Shown one piece after another: positions 1 through 4,643 of a stretch of DNA of 37,282 nt. The notes below the pieces were generated by a model. It was not told the DNA's origin. It was given only the letters and a program-made list of their open reading frames with translations, and made no database searches. This DNA is from a virus: positions 1 through 37,282 of IMG/VR virus record IMGVR_UViG_3300036770_006325, one strand, 5' to 3'. The position numbers and the translations under genes were made by a program. Numbering within the stretch: position 1 is the first letter of the stretch; every line of letters starts with the position of its first letter.

Positions 1-5
1 ACACA

Positions 6-203
6 ATGGAAGGAAAAGAATTTAAATTTGAACAAGGAAGGGATTACTACCTTGAAAAAGGTCGGATAATCATGACAGAATCTTATTTGGCTCGAAGAGG
101 CAAGTGTTGTTCATCAGGTTGTCGCCATTGTCCCTTCGATCCTATTCACACAAAAGGTAATAGTGAATTAAAAAAATATCTAAAAGATATTGACGAAGAA
201 TAA
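6..203 (+). CDS. Small Cys-rich protein, DUF5522-like
   Basis: A 65-residue protein with a compact cysteine cluster, CCSSGCRHCP (residues 34-43), after a YLARRGKC stretch. The CC-x3-C-R-H-C-P pattern is what I associate with the small DUF5522 family, common in Bacteroidetes, which probably binds a metal; its function is unknown. It starts at the first ATG of the window, so an upstream start outside cannot be excluded. Its last codons contain the TTGACG box of the promoter for the RNA cluster that follows. Family assignment is from memory of the motif and is moderate. Confidence 0.7.
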   Translation: MEGKEFKFEQGRDYYLEKGRIIMTESYLARRGKCCSSGCRHCPFDPIHTKGNSELKKYLKDIDEE

Positions 204-220
204 AAAAGTTTGTATATTTG
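190..220 (+). promoter_or_regulatory. Bacteroidetes-type promoter of the first RNA cluster
   Basis: TTGACG (190-195), a 17-bp spacer, then TATATTTG (213-220) match the Bacteroidetes -33/-7 consensus (TTG and TAnnTTTG). Transcription would begin about 5-8 bases downstream, just before the first tRNA-like element at 241. The -33 box lies inside the 3' end of the upstream gene. Confidence 0.75.
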
Positions 221-240
221 TATTGTTCTTTGAAAAACAC

Positions 241-437
241 GCCGAGGTGGTGAAACAGAAAACACGTTGTCTAACACACTCTTGAATAGTATTAGTGTAT
301 TTGGTAAGCACAACCCTTTCCAAAGGGTAAGAGTAGGTCCGATTCCTACATATGAAACTAATGGGTGATGATAATGGTCGAAAAAGTTCCTTTGGGAACA
401 ACAGTAGACTTTGGAGGTGCAAGTCCTTCTCTCGGTA
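241..437 (+). ncRNA. Oversized tRNA-like element with Leu-type 5' half
   Basis: The first 26 bases (GCCGAGGTGGTGAAAC, then a D arm closed by GTG/CAC) are those of a bacterial tRNA-Leu. A matching 3' acceptor strand TCTCGGT (430-436) lies nearly 200 bases away, preceded by a T-arm-like hairpin GGAGG/CCTTC (413-429) and followed by A-CA. Between them is a second complete T arm, GTAGG TCCGATT CCTAC (333-349), with an upstream D-arm-like segment (295-311) and a hairpin with a TCC loop (312-328), like a degenerate tRNA-Gly. The insert is too short for a normal group I intron and I found no matching intron core. It may be a nested or fused tRNA remnant or a new structured RNA. Confidence 0.4.
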
Positions 438-444
438 CAAACAT

Positions 445-517
445 TGCGGGGCAGAGAAACGGTTACTCATTGGGCTCATAACCCAAAGACAGTGGGTTCG
501 ACTCCCACCCACCGCTA
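445..517 (+). tRNA. tRNA-Met (CAU), initiator-like
   Basis: Anticodon arm TTGGG CTCATAA CCCAA carries three G-C pairs next to the loop, the mark of initiator tRNA. D arm GAG/CTC and T arm GTGGG TTCGACT CCCAC are clear. The acceptor pairs GCGG with CCGC, with U opposite U at 1:72 and one extra C (509) before the 3' strand. A lost 1:72 pair is also an initiator feature. The gene ends A73-CA. Confidence 0.8.
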
Positions 518-569
518 CAAATGTTAGGAGTAATTAACCTAGCACTGAGTGATTCGAAGCACTCGGATT

Positions 570-700
570 TGATTATGGTGTATGGGCACATGGGCCCCCT
601 GACCGACAATAGTCGGCAACGATATCCCTAATGGGAAACAATAGCCGGCAACGATAGGAGTAAGGGTCTGGGGATTAAGGTTCAAATCCTTATTAATCAG
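570..700 (+). ncRNA. Oversized tRNA-like element with internal repeats
   Basis: Acceptor strands TGATTAT (570-576) and TTAATCA (693-699) pair in six of seven positions. A good T arm, TAAGG TTCAAAT CCTTA, occupies 676-692, and G73-CA follows. A D-arm-like GTG/CAC hairpin is at 578-589. Between D and T arms, where about 25-40 bases are normal, are about 86 bases: a helix CCCC-CT-GACC / GGTC-T-GGGG encloses two near-identical 19-base repeats (606-624 and 638-656). No anticodon can be assigned. It could be a tRNA with an insert in the anticodon region or a tRNA mimic. Confidence 0.45.
606..656 (+). repeat. Two 19-base direct repeats inside a tRNA-like element
   Basis: ACAATAGTCGGCAACGATA (606-624) and ACAATAGCCGGCAACGATA (638-656) differ at one base and are separated by a small TCCC/GGGA hairpin. 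They sit in the expanded middle of the tRNA-like element at 570-700. Confidence 0.85.
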
Positions 701-732
701 CAAAAACACAAGCCCTCCCTTGTGTACGATAT

Positions 733-805
733 TGCGGGATAGTGGCAGTGGTAGCCCGCAAGGCTCATAACCTTGAGGTCGGTGGTTCGATTCCATCTCC
801 CGCTA
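733..805 (+). tRNA. tRNA-Met (CAU)
   Basis: Anticodon arm CAAGG CTCATAA CCTTG, T arm GGTGG TTCGATT CCATC, acceptor GCGGGA/TCCCGC with U opposite U at 1:72, A73, and an encoded CCA (806-808). The anticodon stem has only two G-C pairs next to the loop, so this is more likely the elongator. A lysidine-modified Ile(CAU) identity cannot be excluded. Confidence 0.85.
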
Positions 806-810
806 CCAAC

Positions 811-833
811 AAGGGACTTCGGTCCCTTTTTTT
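811..833 (+). terminator. Intrinsic terminator of the first RNA cluster
   Basis: AAGGGAC-TTCG-GTCCCTT stem with a very stable UUCG tetraloop, followed by a T run. It ends the transcript carrying the two Met tRNAs. Confidence 0.9.
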
Positions 834-885
834 ATGGCTTGACAAAATAAGTCACCATAACGATATTTATATAAAAAATAAAACT

Positions 886-1458
886 ATGGGAATTTTTGAT
901 AATGATGATGAATTTAATGACGATTTTATGAATCGTTGGGAAAAATTTAATAATCGTATGATGAACGATGAAGAATTCAAAAGAGAAATGGAAAGAGCAC
1001 AAAAAGATTTTCAAGAACTTATGCGAACACTTCTTTCCCAAAGAAATTATGGAACACCTCTTGATTTTAGAATTATACCATTAAATCAAAAAGATTTTGG
1101 TAATGAATTTAAAATCCCTGACAATGAAATGGATGTTGAAAAAGGTCAAGATGAAAGTGGTGAATGGGAAACTAAGAATTGGACATCACCAGATGGCTCA
1201 ATATCTTTCAGTTCTTTTAGTAGATCATCAAGTATTGGTGATATGTTTGACCTTCCTGATGAAATCGCAGAAAGATGGAAAGAAAGGTATACTAAGAAAA
1301 GAGAAATTAAAGATAACTCGGAAGAACTTAAAAAAATTAAACTAGCAAAACTTAAAACAGCTTTGGATAGAGCAGTAGAACAGGAAAAATATGAAAAGGC
1401 TGCTGAAATTAAAAAAATGATGGATGAACTAAAATCCGAAAAAAAAGAAAAAAATTAA
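886..1458 (+). CDS. UVR-motif protein of unknown function
   Basis: A 190-residue acidic protein beginning MGIFDNDDEF. The frame is open upstream into the tRNA-Met, but ATG 886 is the first start outside the RNA gene and terminator. The C-terminal 35-40 residues form a UVR-type helical hairpin (LKTALDRAVEQEKYEKAAEI), the motif of UvrB, UvrC and McsA, where it mediates protein contacts. No catalytic domain of those proteins is present. The rest is charged and low in hydrophobics. It may be an adaptor for a DNA-repair or Clp-type partner, which is inference. It lies alone between two RNA units. Confidence 0.7.
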   Translation: MGIFDNDDEFNDDFMNRWEKFNNRMMNDEEFKREMERAQKDFQELMRTLLSQRNYGTPLDFRIIPLNQKDFGNEFKIPDNEMDVEKGQDESGEWETKNWTSPDGSISFSSFSRSSSIGDMFDLPDEIAERWKERYTKKREIKDNSEELKKIKLAKLKTALDRAVEQEKYEKAAEIKKMMDELKSEKKEKN

Positions 1459-1487
1459 TTGACAAATAAAAAAACTTTAGTATCTTT
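1458..1487 (+). promoter_or_regulatory. Promoter of tRNA operon 1
   Basis: TTGACA (1458-1463), 16-bp spacer, TATCTTTG (1480-1487): a near-ideal Bacteroidetes promoter. It starts a transcript reading the leader peptide, the attenuator and eight tRNAs. Confidence 0.85.
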
Positions 1488-1521
1488 GTATCATATTTAT
1501 AAACAAACAATAATTACAACA

Positions 1522-1608
1522 ATGAAAAATTGGCATAACATATCGATAAACATTAGTAACCGAATTAATTCGGACTATATGAGGTGTGTTTTGTCTAATC
1601 TGAACTAA
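1522..1608 (+). CDS. Leader peptide of tRNA operon 1 (28 aa)
   Basis: A 28-residue ORF starting about 30 bases after the promoter. Residues 3-17 read NWHNISINISNRINS, using only the six amino acids served by the eight tRNAs downstream. The codons also match the isoacceptors: ATA for Ile-UAU, ATT for Ile-GAU, TCG for Ser-UGA, AGT for Ser-GCU, CGA for Arg-ACG, TGG, CAT, AAT/AAC. Residues 20-23 (codons ATG AGG TGT GTT) are one strand of an antiterminator. This is the layout of the trp and his leader peptides. The product itself is probably irrelevant; its translation would be the sensor. No database family is known to me. Confidence 0.8.
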   Translation: MKNWHNISINISNRINSDYMRCVLSNLN

Positions 1609-1665
1609 AGATAGGATTATAAAAATTAAAGGAACCCACCTCATGAAAATGTAGGTGGGTTTTTT
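1579..1665 (+). promoter_or_regulatory. Transcription attenuator of tRNA operon 1
   Basis: ATGAGGTGTGTT (1579-1590, inside the leader peptide) can pair with AACCCACCTCAT (1633-1644), 11 of 12 positions. The same 3' strand is the left arm of an intrinsic terminator, AACCCACCT/AGGTGGGTT (1633-1661) with a T run. The two structures exclude each other. A ribosome stalled early in the leader would leave 1579-1590 free and allow read-through into the tRNAs; a ribosome reaching the stop at 1608 would favour termination. Confidence 0.8.
1633..1665 (+). terminator. Intrinsic terminator in the leader of tRNA operon 1
   Basis: AACCCACCT (1633-1641) pairs with AGGTGGGTT (1653-1661), with a further CAT/ATG step in the loop, followed by a T run. 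It stands about 28 bases before the first tRNA, so uncontrolled it would silence the array. Confidence 0.9.
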
Positions 1666-1693
1666 GTTATTTGAAATATTGGAAATTAAAAAT

Positions 1694-1776
1694 GGAAGAG
1701 GTCCGAACGCACGAGGACACCGTCTTGAAAACGGCTGGGTGTAAAAACTTTGCAGGTTGGATTCCTGTCTCTTCCG
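1694..1776 (+). tRNA. tRNA-Ser (UGA)
   Basis: Acceptor GGAAGAG/CTCTTCC, anticodon loop CTTGAAA, long variable arm, T arm GCAGG TTGGATT CCTGT, G73 (typical Ser discriminator), followed by CA. First tRNA of operon 1. Confidence 0.92.
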
Positions 1777-1781
1777 CAAAT

Positions 1782-1856
1782 GGTGTCTGTAGACGAATGG
1801 TAAAGTCACTACTCTGTGAAAGTAGAATTTTGTGGGTTCGAGTCCCATCAGACACC
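1782..1856 (+). tRNA. tRNA-His (GUG)
   Basis: Encoded G-1 opposite C73, acceptor GTGTCTG/CAGACAC, anticodon arm CTACT CTGTGAA AGTAG, T arm GTGGG TTCGAGT CCCAT. The extra G-1:C73 pair confirms His identity. Confidence 0.95.
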
Positions 1857-1863
1857 CAAATAA

Positions 1864-1935
1864 GGATTGGTAGCTCAGAGGCAGAGCAATTGACTGTTAA
1901 TCAATAGGTCGAGATTTCGAAATTCTCCCAGTCCT
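1864..1935 (+). tRNA. tRNA-Asn (GUU)
   Basis: Acceptor GGATTGG/CCAGTCC, D arm GCTC/GAGC, anticodon arm ATTGA CTGTTAA TCAAT. The T stem GAGAT/TTCTC has one T-T mismatch next to the loop. Discriminator T, then CA. Confidence 0.9.
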
Positions 1936-1941
1936 CAAAAT

Positions 1942-2014
1942 AGTAACGTGTCTGAACGGTTTAGGAACCATGCTGATACCATGGGAAAAGTGGGTTCGAT
2001 TCCCACCGTTACTA
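1942..2014 (+). tRNA. tRNA-Ile (GAU)
   Basis: Acceptor AGTAACG/CGTTACT, anticodon arm CCATG CTGATAC CATGG, T arm GTGGG TTCGATT CCCAC, A73-CA. Confidence 0.93.
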
Positions 2015-2020
2015 CAAAAT

Positions 2021-2091
2021 GCGTCTTACAGACAAGGTGTCGGCAGAGCCTCCAAAACTCTAGCGGGTGGGTTCGATCCCTACAGGACGTG
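2021..2091 (+). tRNA. tRNA-Trp (CCA)
   Basis: Acceptor GCGTCTT/AGGACGT, anticodon loop CTCCAAA on an AGAG/CTCT stem, T arm GTGGG TTCGATC CCTAC, G73 (expected for Trp), CA. Confidence 0.9.
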
Positions 2092-2096
2092 CAAAA

Positions 2097-2179
2097 GGAA
2101 GTGTACCCAATCGGCAAAGGGGCGAGTTTGCTAAACTTGTAGGTCTTAGGATGAGTGGGGTCGGCACCCACCACTTCCG
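2097..2179 (+). tRNA. tRNA-Ser (GCU)
   Basis: Acceptor GGAAGTG/CACTTCC, anticodon arm CGAGT TTGCTAA ACTTG, long variable arm, G73-CA. It complements Ser-UGA so that both serine codon boxes are covered. Confidence 0.92.
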
Positions 2180-2184
2180 CAAAT

Positions 2185-2257
2185 GGAGATGTAGCTCAGG
2201 GGTGAGAGCAGGATGCTTATATCATCAAGGTCGTGGGTTCGATTCCCTCCATCTCTA
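2185..2257 (+). tRNA. tRNA-Ile (UAU)
   Basis: Acceptor GGAGATG/CATCTCT, D arm GCTC/GAGC, anticodon loop CTTATAT, T arm GTGGG TTCGATT CCCTC, A73-CA. A UAU anticodon reads AUA directly, avoiding the TilS-dependent CAU tRNA most bacteria use. AUA is a likely common codon in this AT-rich genome and occurs twice in the operon's leader peptide. Confidence 0.9.
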
Positions 2258-2262
2258 CAAAT

Positions 2263-2336
2263 GGTTCCATGGTGTAATTGAATAACACGCAACATTACGG
2301 ATGTTGAGACTGAGGGTTTGAATCCTTCTGGGACTA
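2263..2336 (+). tRNA. tRNA-Arg (ACG)
   Basis: Acceptor GGTTCCA/TGGGACT, D stem GTGT/ACAC, anticodon arm CAACA TTACGGA TGTTG, T arm GAGGG TTTGAAT CCTTC, A73-CA. A34 would be edited to inosine by host TadA to read CGU, CGC and CGA. Last tRNA of operon 1. Confidence 0.9.
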
Positions 2337-2340
2337 CAAT

Positions 2341-2364
2341 AACCCACCTTTTGGTGGGTTTTTT
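2341..2364 (+). terminator. Terminator of tRNA operon 1
   Basis: AACCCACC-TTTT-GGTGGGTT followed by a T run, five bases after the CA of tRNA-Arg. The stem is nearly the same sequence as the attenuator stem at 1633-1661. Confidence 0.92.
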
Positions 2365-2379
2365 ATTTACATAATAGTT

Positions 2380-2402
2380 ATATGTGAATATATTTCACAT
2401 AT
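2380..2402 (+). promoter_or_regulatory. Perfect 9-bp inverted repeat at a gene start
   Basis: ATATGTGAA (2380-2388), five bases, TTCACATAT (2394-2402). The symmetry and position over the presumed promoter/start region of the next gene suggest an operator for a dimeric regulator. This is inference; no regulator is identifiable. Confidence 0.45.
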
Positions 2403-2898
2403 GATTAAAAGAAAAATCAAAGAACATTCAATGAAGGTTATCACCAAAAGTCCGATAATTTATCGTGATACTAGTGAAACACTTTATAGATACCCCCACA
2501 GGACGGTTATGTTTATTGAAGATGATAACAATCGTAGATTTGGTTTTTGGGTTAAAGTGGAATCTGGACCCAACCTTGAAGCTGAACGTATAAATTTAGC
2601 GGATTTTGGTCCCATTACCACAAGATATAATTGGTTCCCCGTCCAACTTACAATCGTAGAAACTTTAACTTCATGTGAACCTGATATAATCGAAGCACAC
2701 CAATTTTTAAGAGATTGGATGATGTCTGATAGTAAATACGATGTTACATTAGAAAAATTAGATCCTACAGGTCTTACATTACTGAAATGGTCATTACTAG
2801 ATTCTTTTATTCAAGAAATGCGTCACGAACTTGTTTATGATAGAACAGTGAATGATATCACAATAAGATTAAATTATAATCACGCTTTATTAACTTAA
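2401..2898 (+). CDS. Hypothetical protein
   Basis: 165 residues, no signal peptide or membrane segment, no family I recognise. A later ATG at 2431 (MKVITKSP) is a credible alternative start, because the first ATG overlaps the palindrome that may carry the promoter. The sequence alternates charged and aromatic residues as in a soluble globular protein. It opens a short co-directional run with the two following genes (gaps of 5 and 1 bases), so the three are probably co-transcribed. Confidence 0.7.
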   Translation: MIKRKIKEHSMKVITKSPIIYRDTSETLYRYPHRTVMFIEDDNNRRFGFWVKVESGPNLEAERINLADFGPITTRYNWFPVQLTIVETLTSCEPDIIEAHQFLRDWMMSDSKYDVTLEKLDPTGLTLLKWSLLDSFIQEMRHELVYDRTVNDITIRLNYNHALLT

Positions 2899-2903
2899 AA
2901 AAT

Positions 2904-3167
2904 ATGAATAAATATGTAACTTTTTTATTTGGTCTAGGATTAGTTATTTGGTTCTCGACAGCAATTTATTTATCTTTGAATTCAATGATAGATATATTTT
3001 ACAACACAAACCCTTATATTGCAAAATATATTTTAACCGGTAGTTTTATATGGACGGTAATTATAGGTACATATAACTACTATAAAGTAGGGGATTTTAC
3101 TAACTTAAACACAAAAGGTAATAAACAATCACCAAAAACTGGTTGTAAAACTTGTAAGCAAAGATAA
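2904..3167 (+). CDS. Small membrane protein with two TM segments
   Basis: 87 residues. Residues 5-25 and about 40-62 are hydrophobic (FLFGLGLVIWFSTAIYL; YILTGSFIWTVIIGTYNYY), and the short hydrophilic tail ends in TGCKTCKQR with a CxxC pair. This fits a two-pass inner-membrane protein with a cytoplasmic or periplasmic tail. Function unknown; small phage membrane proteins may act in lysis, superinfection exclusion or membrane remodelling, but nothing here decides. Confidence 0.65.
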   Translation: MNKYVTFLFGLGLVIWFSTAIYLSLNSMIDIFYNTNPYIAKYILTGSFIWTVIIGTYNYYKVGDFTNLNTKGNKQSPKTGCKTCKQR

Positions 3168-3168
3168 A

Positions 3169-3630
3169 ATGGGAATGTTTGATAATATAATTGTAGACGC
3201 CACCATTCTCCCTGACTTAACCGAGGGAGAAAAATCCCTATTAAATCAAGTTGGTGGTTGGCAAAGCAAAGATTTTGAAAATATTTTAACCGATGTTTAT
3301 ATTGTTAAAGACGAATCTTTAAATTTTAAACATTCTTTTGTTGATAAAATTTTTCCATACAAGTTACAAATCAAAGAATTTGAATGGGAGGAAACACCAA
3401 CTGATGCTAAACCTTTTCCTAATGCAGAAGAAAATAGTTTGGAATACCTTATGGGTTCAATGAGGGAAACAAATGTTAGAATTGTTGATTTAAATTATAA
3501 TGGTATATTTATATTTTACACTAGTGTTCAGGAAAATATAAGTGAAGCGGCCAAATCAACCAAATGGTATGAATTTAAAGGTCAAGCAGAAAACGGGAAA
3601 ATAATTTCAATAACGCGGTTGACGAATTAA
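3169..3630 (+). CDS. Hypothetical protein
   Basis: 153 residues starting MGMFDNIIVD one base after the previous stop. It is rich in acidic and aromatic residues with no membrane segment or known motif. The last codons carry the TTGACG box of the next promoter (3619-3624), as happens at the first gene of the window. Function unknown. Confidence 0.7.
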   Translation: MGMFDNIIVDATILPDLTEGEKSLLNQVGGWQSKDFENILTDVYIVKDESLNFKHSFVDKIFPYKLQIKEFEWEETPTDAKPFPNAEENSLEYLMGSMRETNVRIVDLNYNGIFIFYTSVQENISEAAKSTKWYEFKGQAENGKIISITRLTN

Positions 3631-3648
3631 ATAAAATACATATCTTTG
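3619..3648 (+). promoter_or_regulatory. Promoter of a very short transcript
   Basis: TTGACG (3619-3624), 16-bp spacer, TATCTTTG (3641-3648). It points into a stretch that ends in a terminator within about 50 bases. Confidence 0.65.
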
Positions 3649-3654
3649 TATCGT

Positions 3655-3702
3655 TAAGTTAGAGTTGACAATCTGTTATAAAACCTTCGGTTTCTTTTTC
3701 TT
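3655..3702 (+). ncRNA. Possible 45-nt small RNA
   Basis: Between the promoter at 3619-3648 and the hairpin AAACC-TTC-GGTTT with a T-rich tail (3681-3700) lies room only for a RNA of about 45 bases with no ORF. It could be an abortive leader, an sRNA, or an upstream promoter for tRNA operon 2 with its own attenuator. Confidence 0.35.
3681..3700 (+). terminator. Weak intrinsic terminator
   Basis: AAACC/GGTTT stem with a TTC loop followed by CTTTTTC. The stem is short, so some read-through into the operon 2 leader is likely. Confidence 0.5.
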
Positions 3703-3723
3703 AACAAAAATTTAACACAAGCG

Positions 3724-3754
3724 TTGACAGTTAACAAAAACTTTTATATCTTTG
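3724..3754 (+). promoter_or_regulatory. Promoter of tRNA operon 2
   Basis: TTGACA (3724-3729), 17-bp spacer, TATCTTTG (3747-3754). Same architecture as the promoter of operon 1. Confidence 0.85.
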
Positions 3755-3773
3755 TGTATATTTATTAAATGAA

Positions 3774-3848
3774 GTTGTGGTTCTGAAAATGGGTTTCAGG
3801 AACTACCCCAAAACAAAAGACAGGTATAGTACGGGGTCTGTCTACAAC
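3774..3848 (+). promoter_or_regulatory. Structured 5' leader of tRNA operon 2
   Basis: GTTGT (3774-3778) can close with ACAAC (3844-3848) around two hairpins: CTGAAA/TTTCAG (3783-3799) and GACAG/CTGTC (3819-3842). CCCC (3806-3809) is complementary to GGGG (3833-3836) in the second loop, a possible pseudoknot. GTTGTGG (3774-3780) also matches the antiterminator sequence, so this domain may compete for the terminator arm. Whether it binds a ligand is unknown. Confidence 0.45.
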
Positions 3849-3880
3849 GAAAACCCTTAAAAACATAAACGATTAAACAA

Positions 3881-3982
3881 ATGAAAAAGACTTATACATA
3901 TCAAGTTAACGCACCGAAAGGGAAGGCCGATTATAAAGGCTGTCCTGTGAATGGTTGTGGTATGTACGATTCCGTCTCATAA
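3881..3982 (+). CDS. Leader peptide of tRNA operon 2 (33 aa)
   Basis: A 33-residue ORF starting MKKTYTYQVN. Residues 11-22 read APKGKADYKGCP, all amino acids served by tRNAs of this operon (Tyr, Gly x2, Pro, Asp, Ala, Cys, Lys). Codons match isoacceptors: GGG for Gly-UCC, GGC/GGT for Gly-GCC, CCG/CCT for Pro-UGG, TAT, GAT, TGT, AAA/AAG, GCA. Codons 25-27 (GGT TGT GGT) contain the antiterminator strand. Thr, Gln, Val and Asn codons also appear; Asn is served by operon 1, and the others may correspond to the two undecoded tRNA-like elements here. Probably acts only through its translation. Confidence 0.75.
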   Translation: MKKTYTYQVNAPKGKADYKGCPVNGCGMYDSVS

Positions 3983-4050
3983 AAGTATACGAGATTAAGA
4001 GTTTAAAACCCCACAACCGAGTAGGAAATCCGAAAAAGTTGTGGGGTTTT
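3953..4050 (+). promoter_or_regulatory. Transcription attenuator of tRNA operon 2
   Basis: GGTTGTGG (3953-3960, inside the leader peptide) is exactly complementary to CCACAACC (4011-4018), which is also in the left arm of the terminator at 4007-4048. The upstream GTTGTGG at 3774 could compete as well. The order leader codons, antiterminator strand, terminator, tRNAs is the same as in operon 1, with unrelated sequence. Confidence 0.78.
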
Positions 4051-4051
4051 T
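4007..4051 (+). terminator. Intrinsic terminator in the leader of tRNA operon 2
   Basis: AACCCCACAAC (4007-4017) pairs with GTTGTGGGGTT (4038-4048), 11 bp, with a small GGA/TCC hairpin in the loop and a T run. It precedes tRNA-Tyr by about 20 bases. Confidence 0.92.
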
Positions 4052-4069
4052 GTTTATGTTAAAATATTT

Positions 4070-4151
4070 GAGAGTGCGCCAACGCTGGAGGGTTGGGCTT
4101 GTCTGTAAAACAAGTATTTAGGTCTAGTGGGTTCGAATCCCACCACTCTCA
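4070..4151 (+). tRNA. tRNA-Tyr (GUA)
   Basis: Acceptor GAGAGTG/CACTCTC, anticodon arm CTTGT CTGTAAA ACAAG, long variable arm, T arm GTGGG TTCGAAT CCCAC, A73 and encoded CCA (4152-4154). First tRNA of operon 2. Confidence 0.93.
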
Positions 4152-4157
4152 CCAAAC

Positions 4158-4275
4158 GGGTGGATGGCAATGATCAGGCTATTCAGGGTAGCTCCCTAAG
4201 TCGGTCGGCAAGCAAGGTAAGCAGTACACTTACTTCCTTTAATGGATATTGTTCGTTCGAATCGAGCTCCACCCA
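4158..4275 (+). ncRNA. Oversized tRNA-like element, anticodon unclear
   Basis: Acceptor GGGTGGA/TCCACCC pairs perfectly, with T arm GTTCG TTCGAAT CGAGC (4251-4267), A73 and CA. The total is 118 bases. A second D-arm-like sequence (TAGCTC...GGTCGGCAAGC) follows about 25 extra bases after the acceptor. A hairpin GTAAG CAGTACA CTTAC has a 7-base loop but lacks U33. It may be a tRNA with an insert, a decayed Tyr-like copy, or a tRNA mimic. Confidence 0.5.
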
Positions 4276-4297
4276 CAAAAACGTTCATTGAAATAAA

Positions 4298-4403
4298 AGA
4301 ATAGAAGCGGAGAAATGAGTTACATCGGTAAAACATCAATCTGTAAATTTGACTAAGTGGTTCGAATCCACAATAAAAATACTCTTTCATTATTCTCTAT
4401 TCT
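4298..4403 (+). ncRNA. tRNA-like element with displaced acceptor strand
   Basis: AGAATAG (4298-4304) pairs with CTATTCT (4397-4403). Inside are a Tyr-like anticodon arm TCAAT CTGTAAA TTTGA (4336-4352) and T arm AGTGG TTCGAAT CCACA (4356-4372). About 24 AT-rich bases separate the T arm from the 3' acceptor strand, where none are expected. A damaged tRNA or one with an insert in the acceptor arm are both possible. Confidence 0.4.
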
Positions 4404-4408
4404 TTAAT

Positions 4409-4481
4409 GCGAATGTAGCTCAGCTGGTAGAGCGGGACCTTGCCAAGGTTCAGGCCGTGAGTTCGAACCTCATCATTCGCT
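4409..4481 (+). tRNA. tRNA-Gly (GCC)
   Basis: Acceptor GCGAATG/CATTCGC, D arm GCTC/GAGC, anticodon arm GGACC TTGCCAA GGTTC, T arm GTGAG TTCGAAC CTCAT, T73-CA. Confidence 0.95.
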
Positions 4482-4487
4482 CAACAA

Positions 4488-4562
4488 CGAGTAGTGGGCT
4501 AATTGGTAAGCCGCCACATTTGGGATGTGGACATCATGTCGGTTCAAGTCCGGCCTACTCGA
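4488..4562 (+). tRNA. tRNA-Pro (UGG)
   Basis: Acceptor CGAGTAG/CTACTCG, D arm GGCT/AGCC, anticodon arm CCACA TTTGGGA TGTGG, T arm GTCGG TTCAAGT CCGGC, A73. Confidence 0.95.
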
Positions 4563-4570
4563 CTAAAAAT

Positions 4571-4643
4571 GGATACGGCGCATAACGGCTGGTGTACCCG
4601 ACTGTCTATCGGGATTTAGAGGGTTCGACTCCCTTCGTGTCCG
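4571..4643 (+). tRNA. tRNA-Asp (GUC)
   Basis: Acceptor GGATACG/CGTGTCC, anticodon arm CCCGA CTGTCTA TCGGG, T arm GAGGG TTCGACT CCCTT, G73 as expected for Asp, CA. Confidence 0.93.

Noticed and set aside
241-437. Group I intron in the tRNA-Leu-like element
   Set aside because: The insert is about 110-125 bases, below usual group I size. No R/S core motifs like those in the tmRNA intron are present, and no splice pair with U-G at the 5' site and a terminal G rebuilds a Leu anticodon loop.
742-885. N-terminal extension of the UVR protein
   Set aside because: The frame is open back to 742 but runs through the tRNA-Met and its terminator; the first ATG after the terminator is 886.
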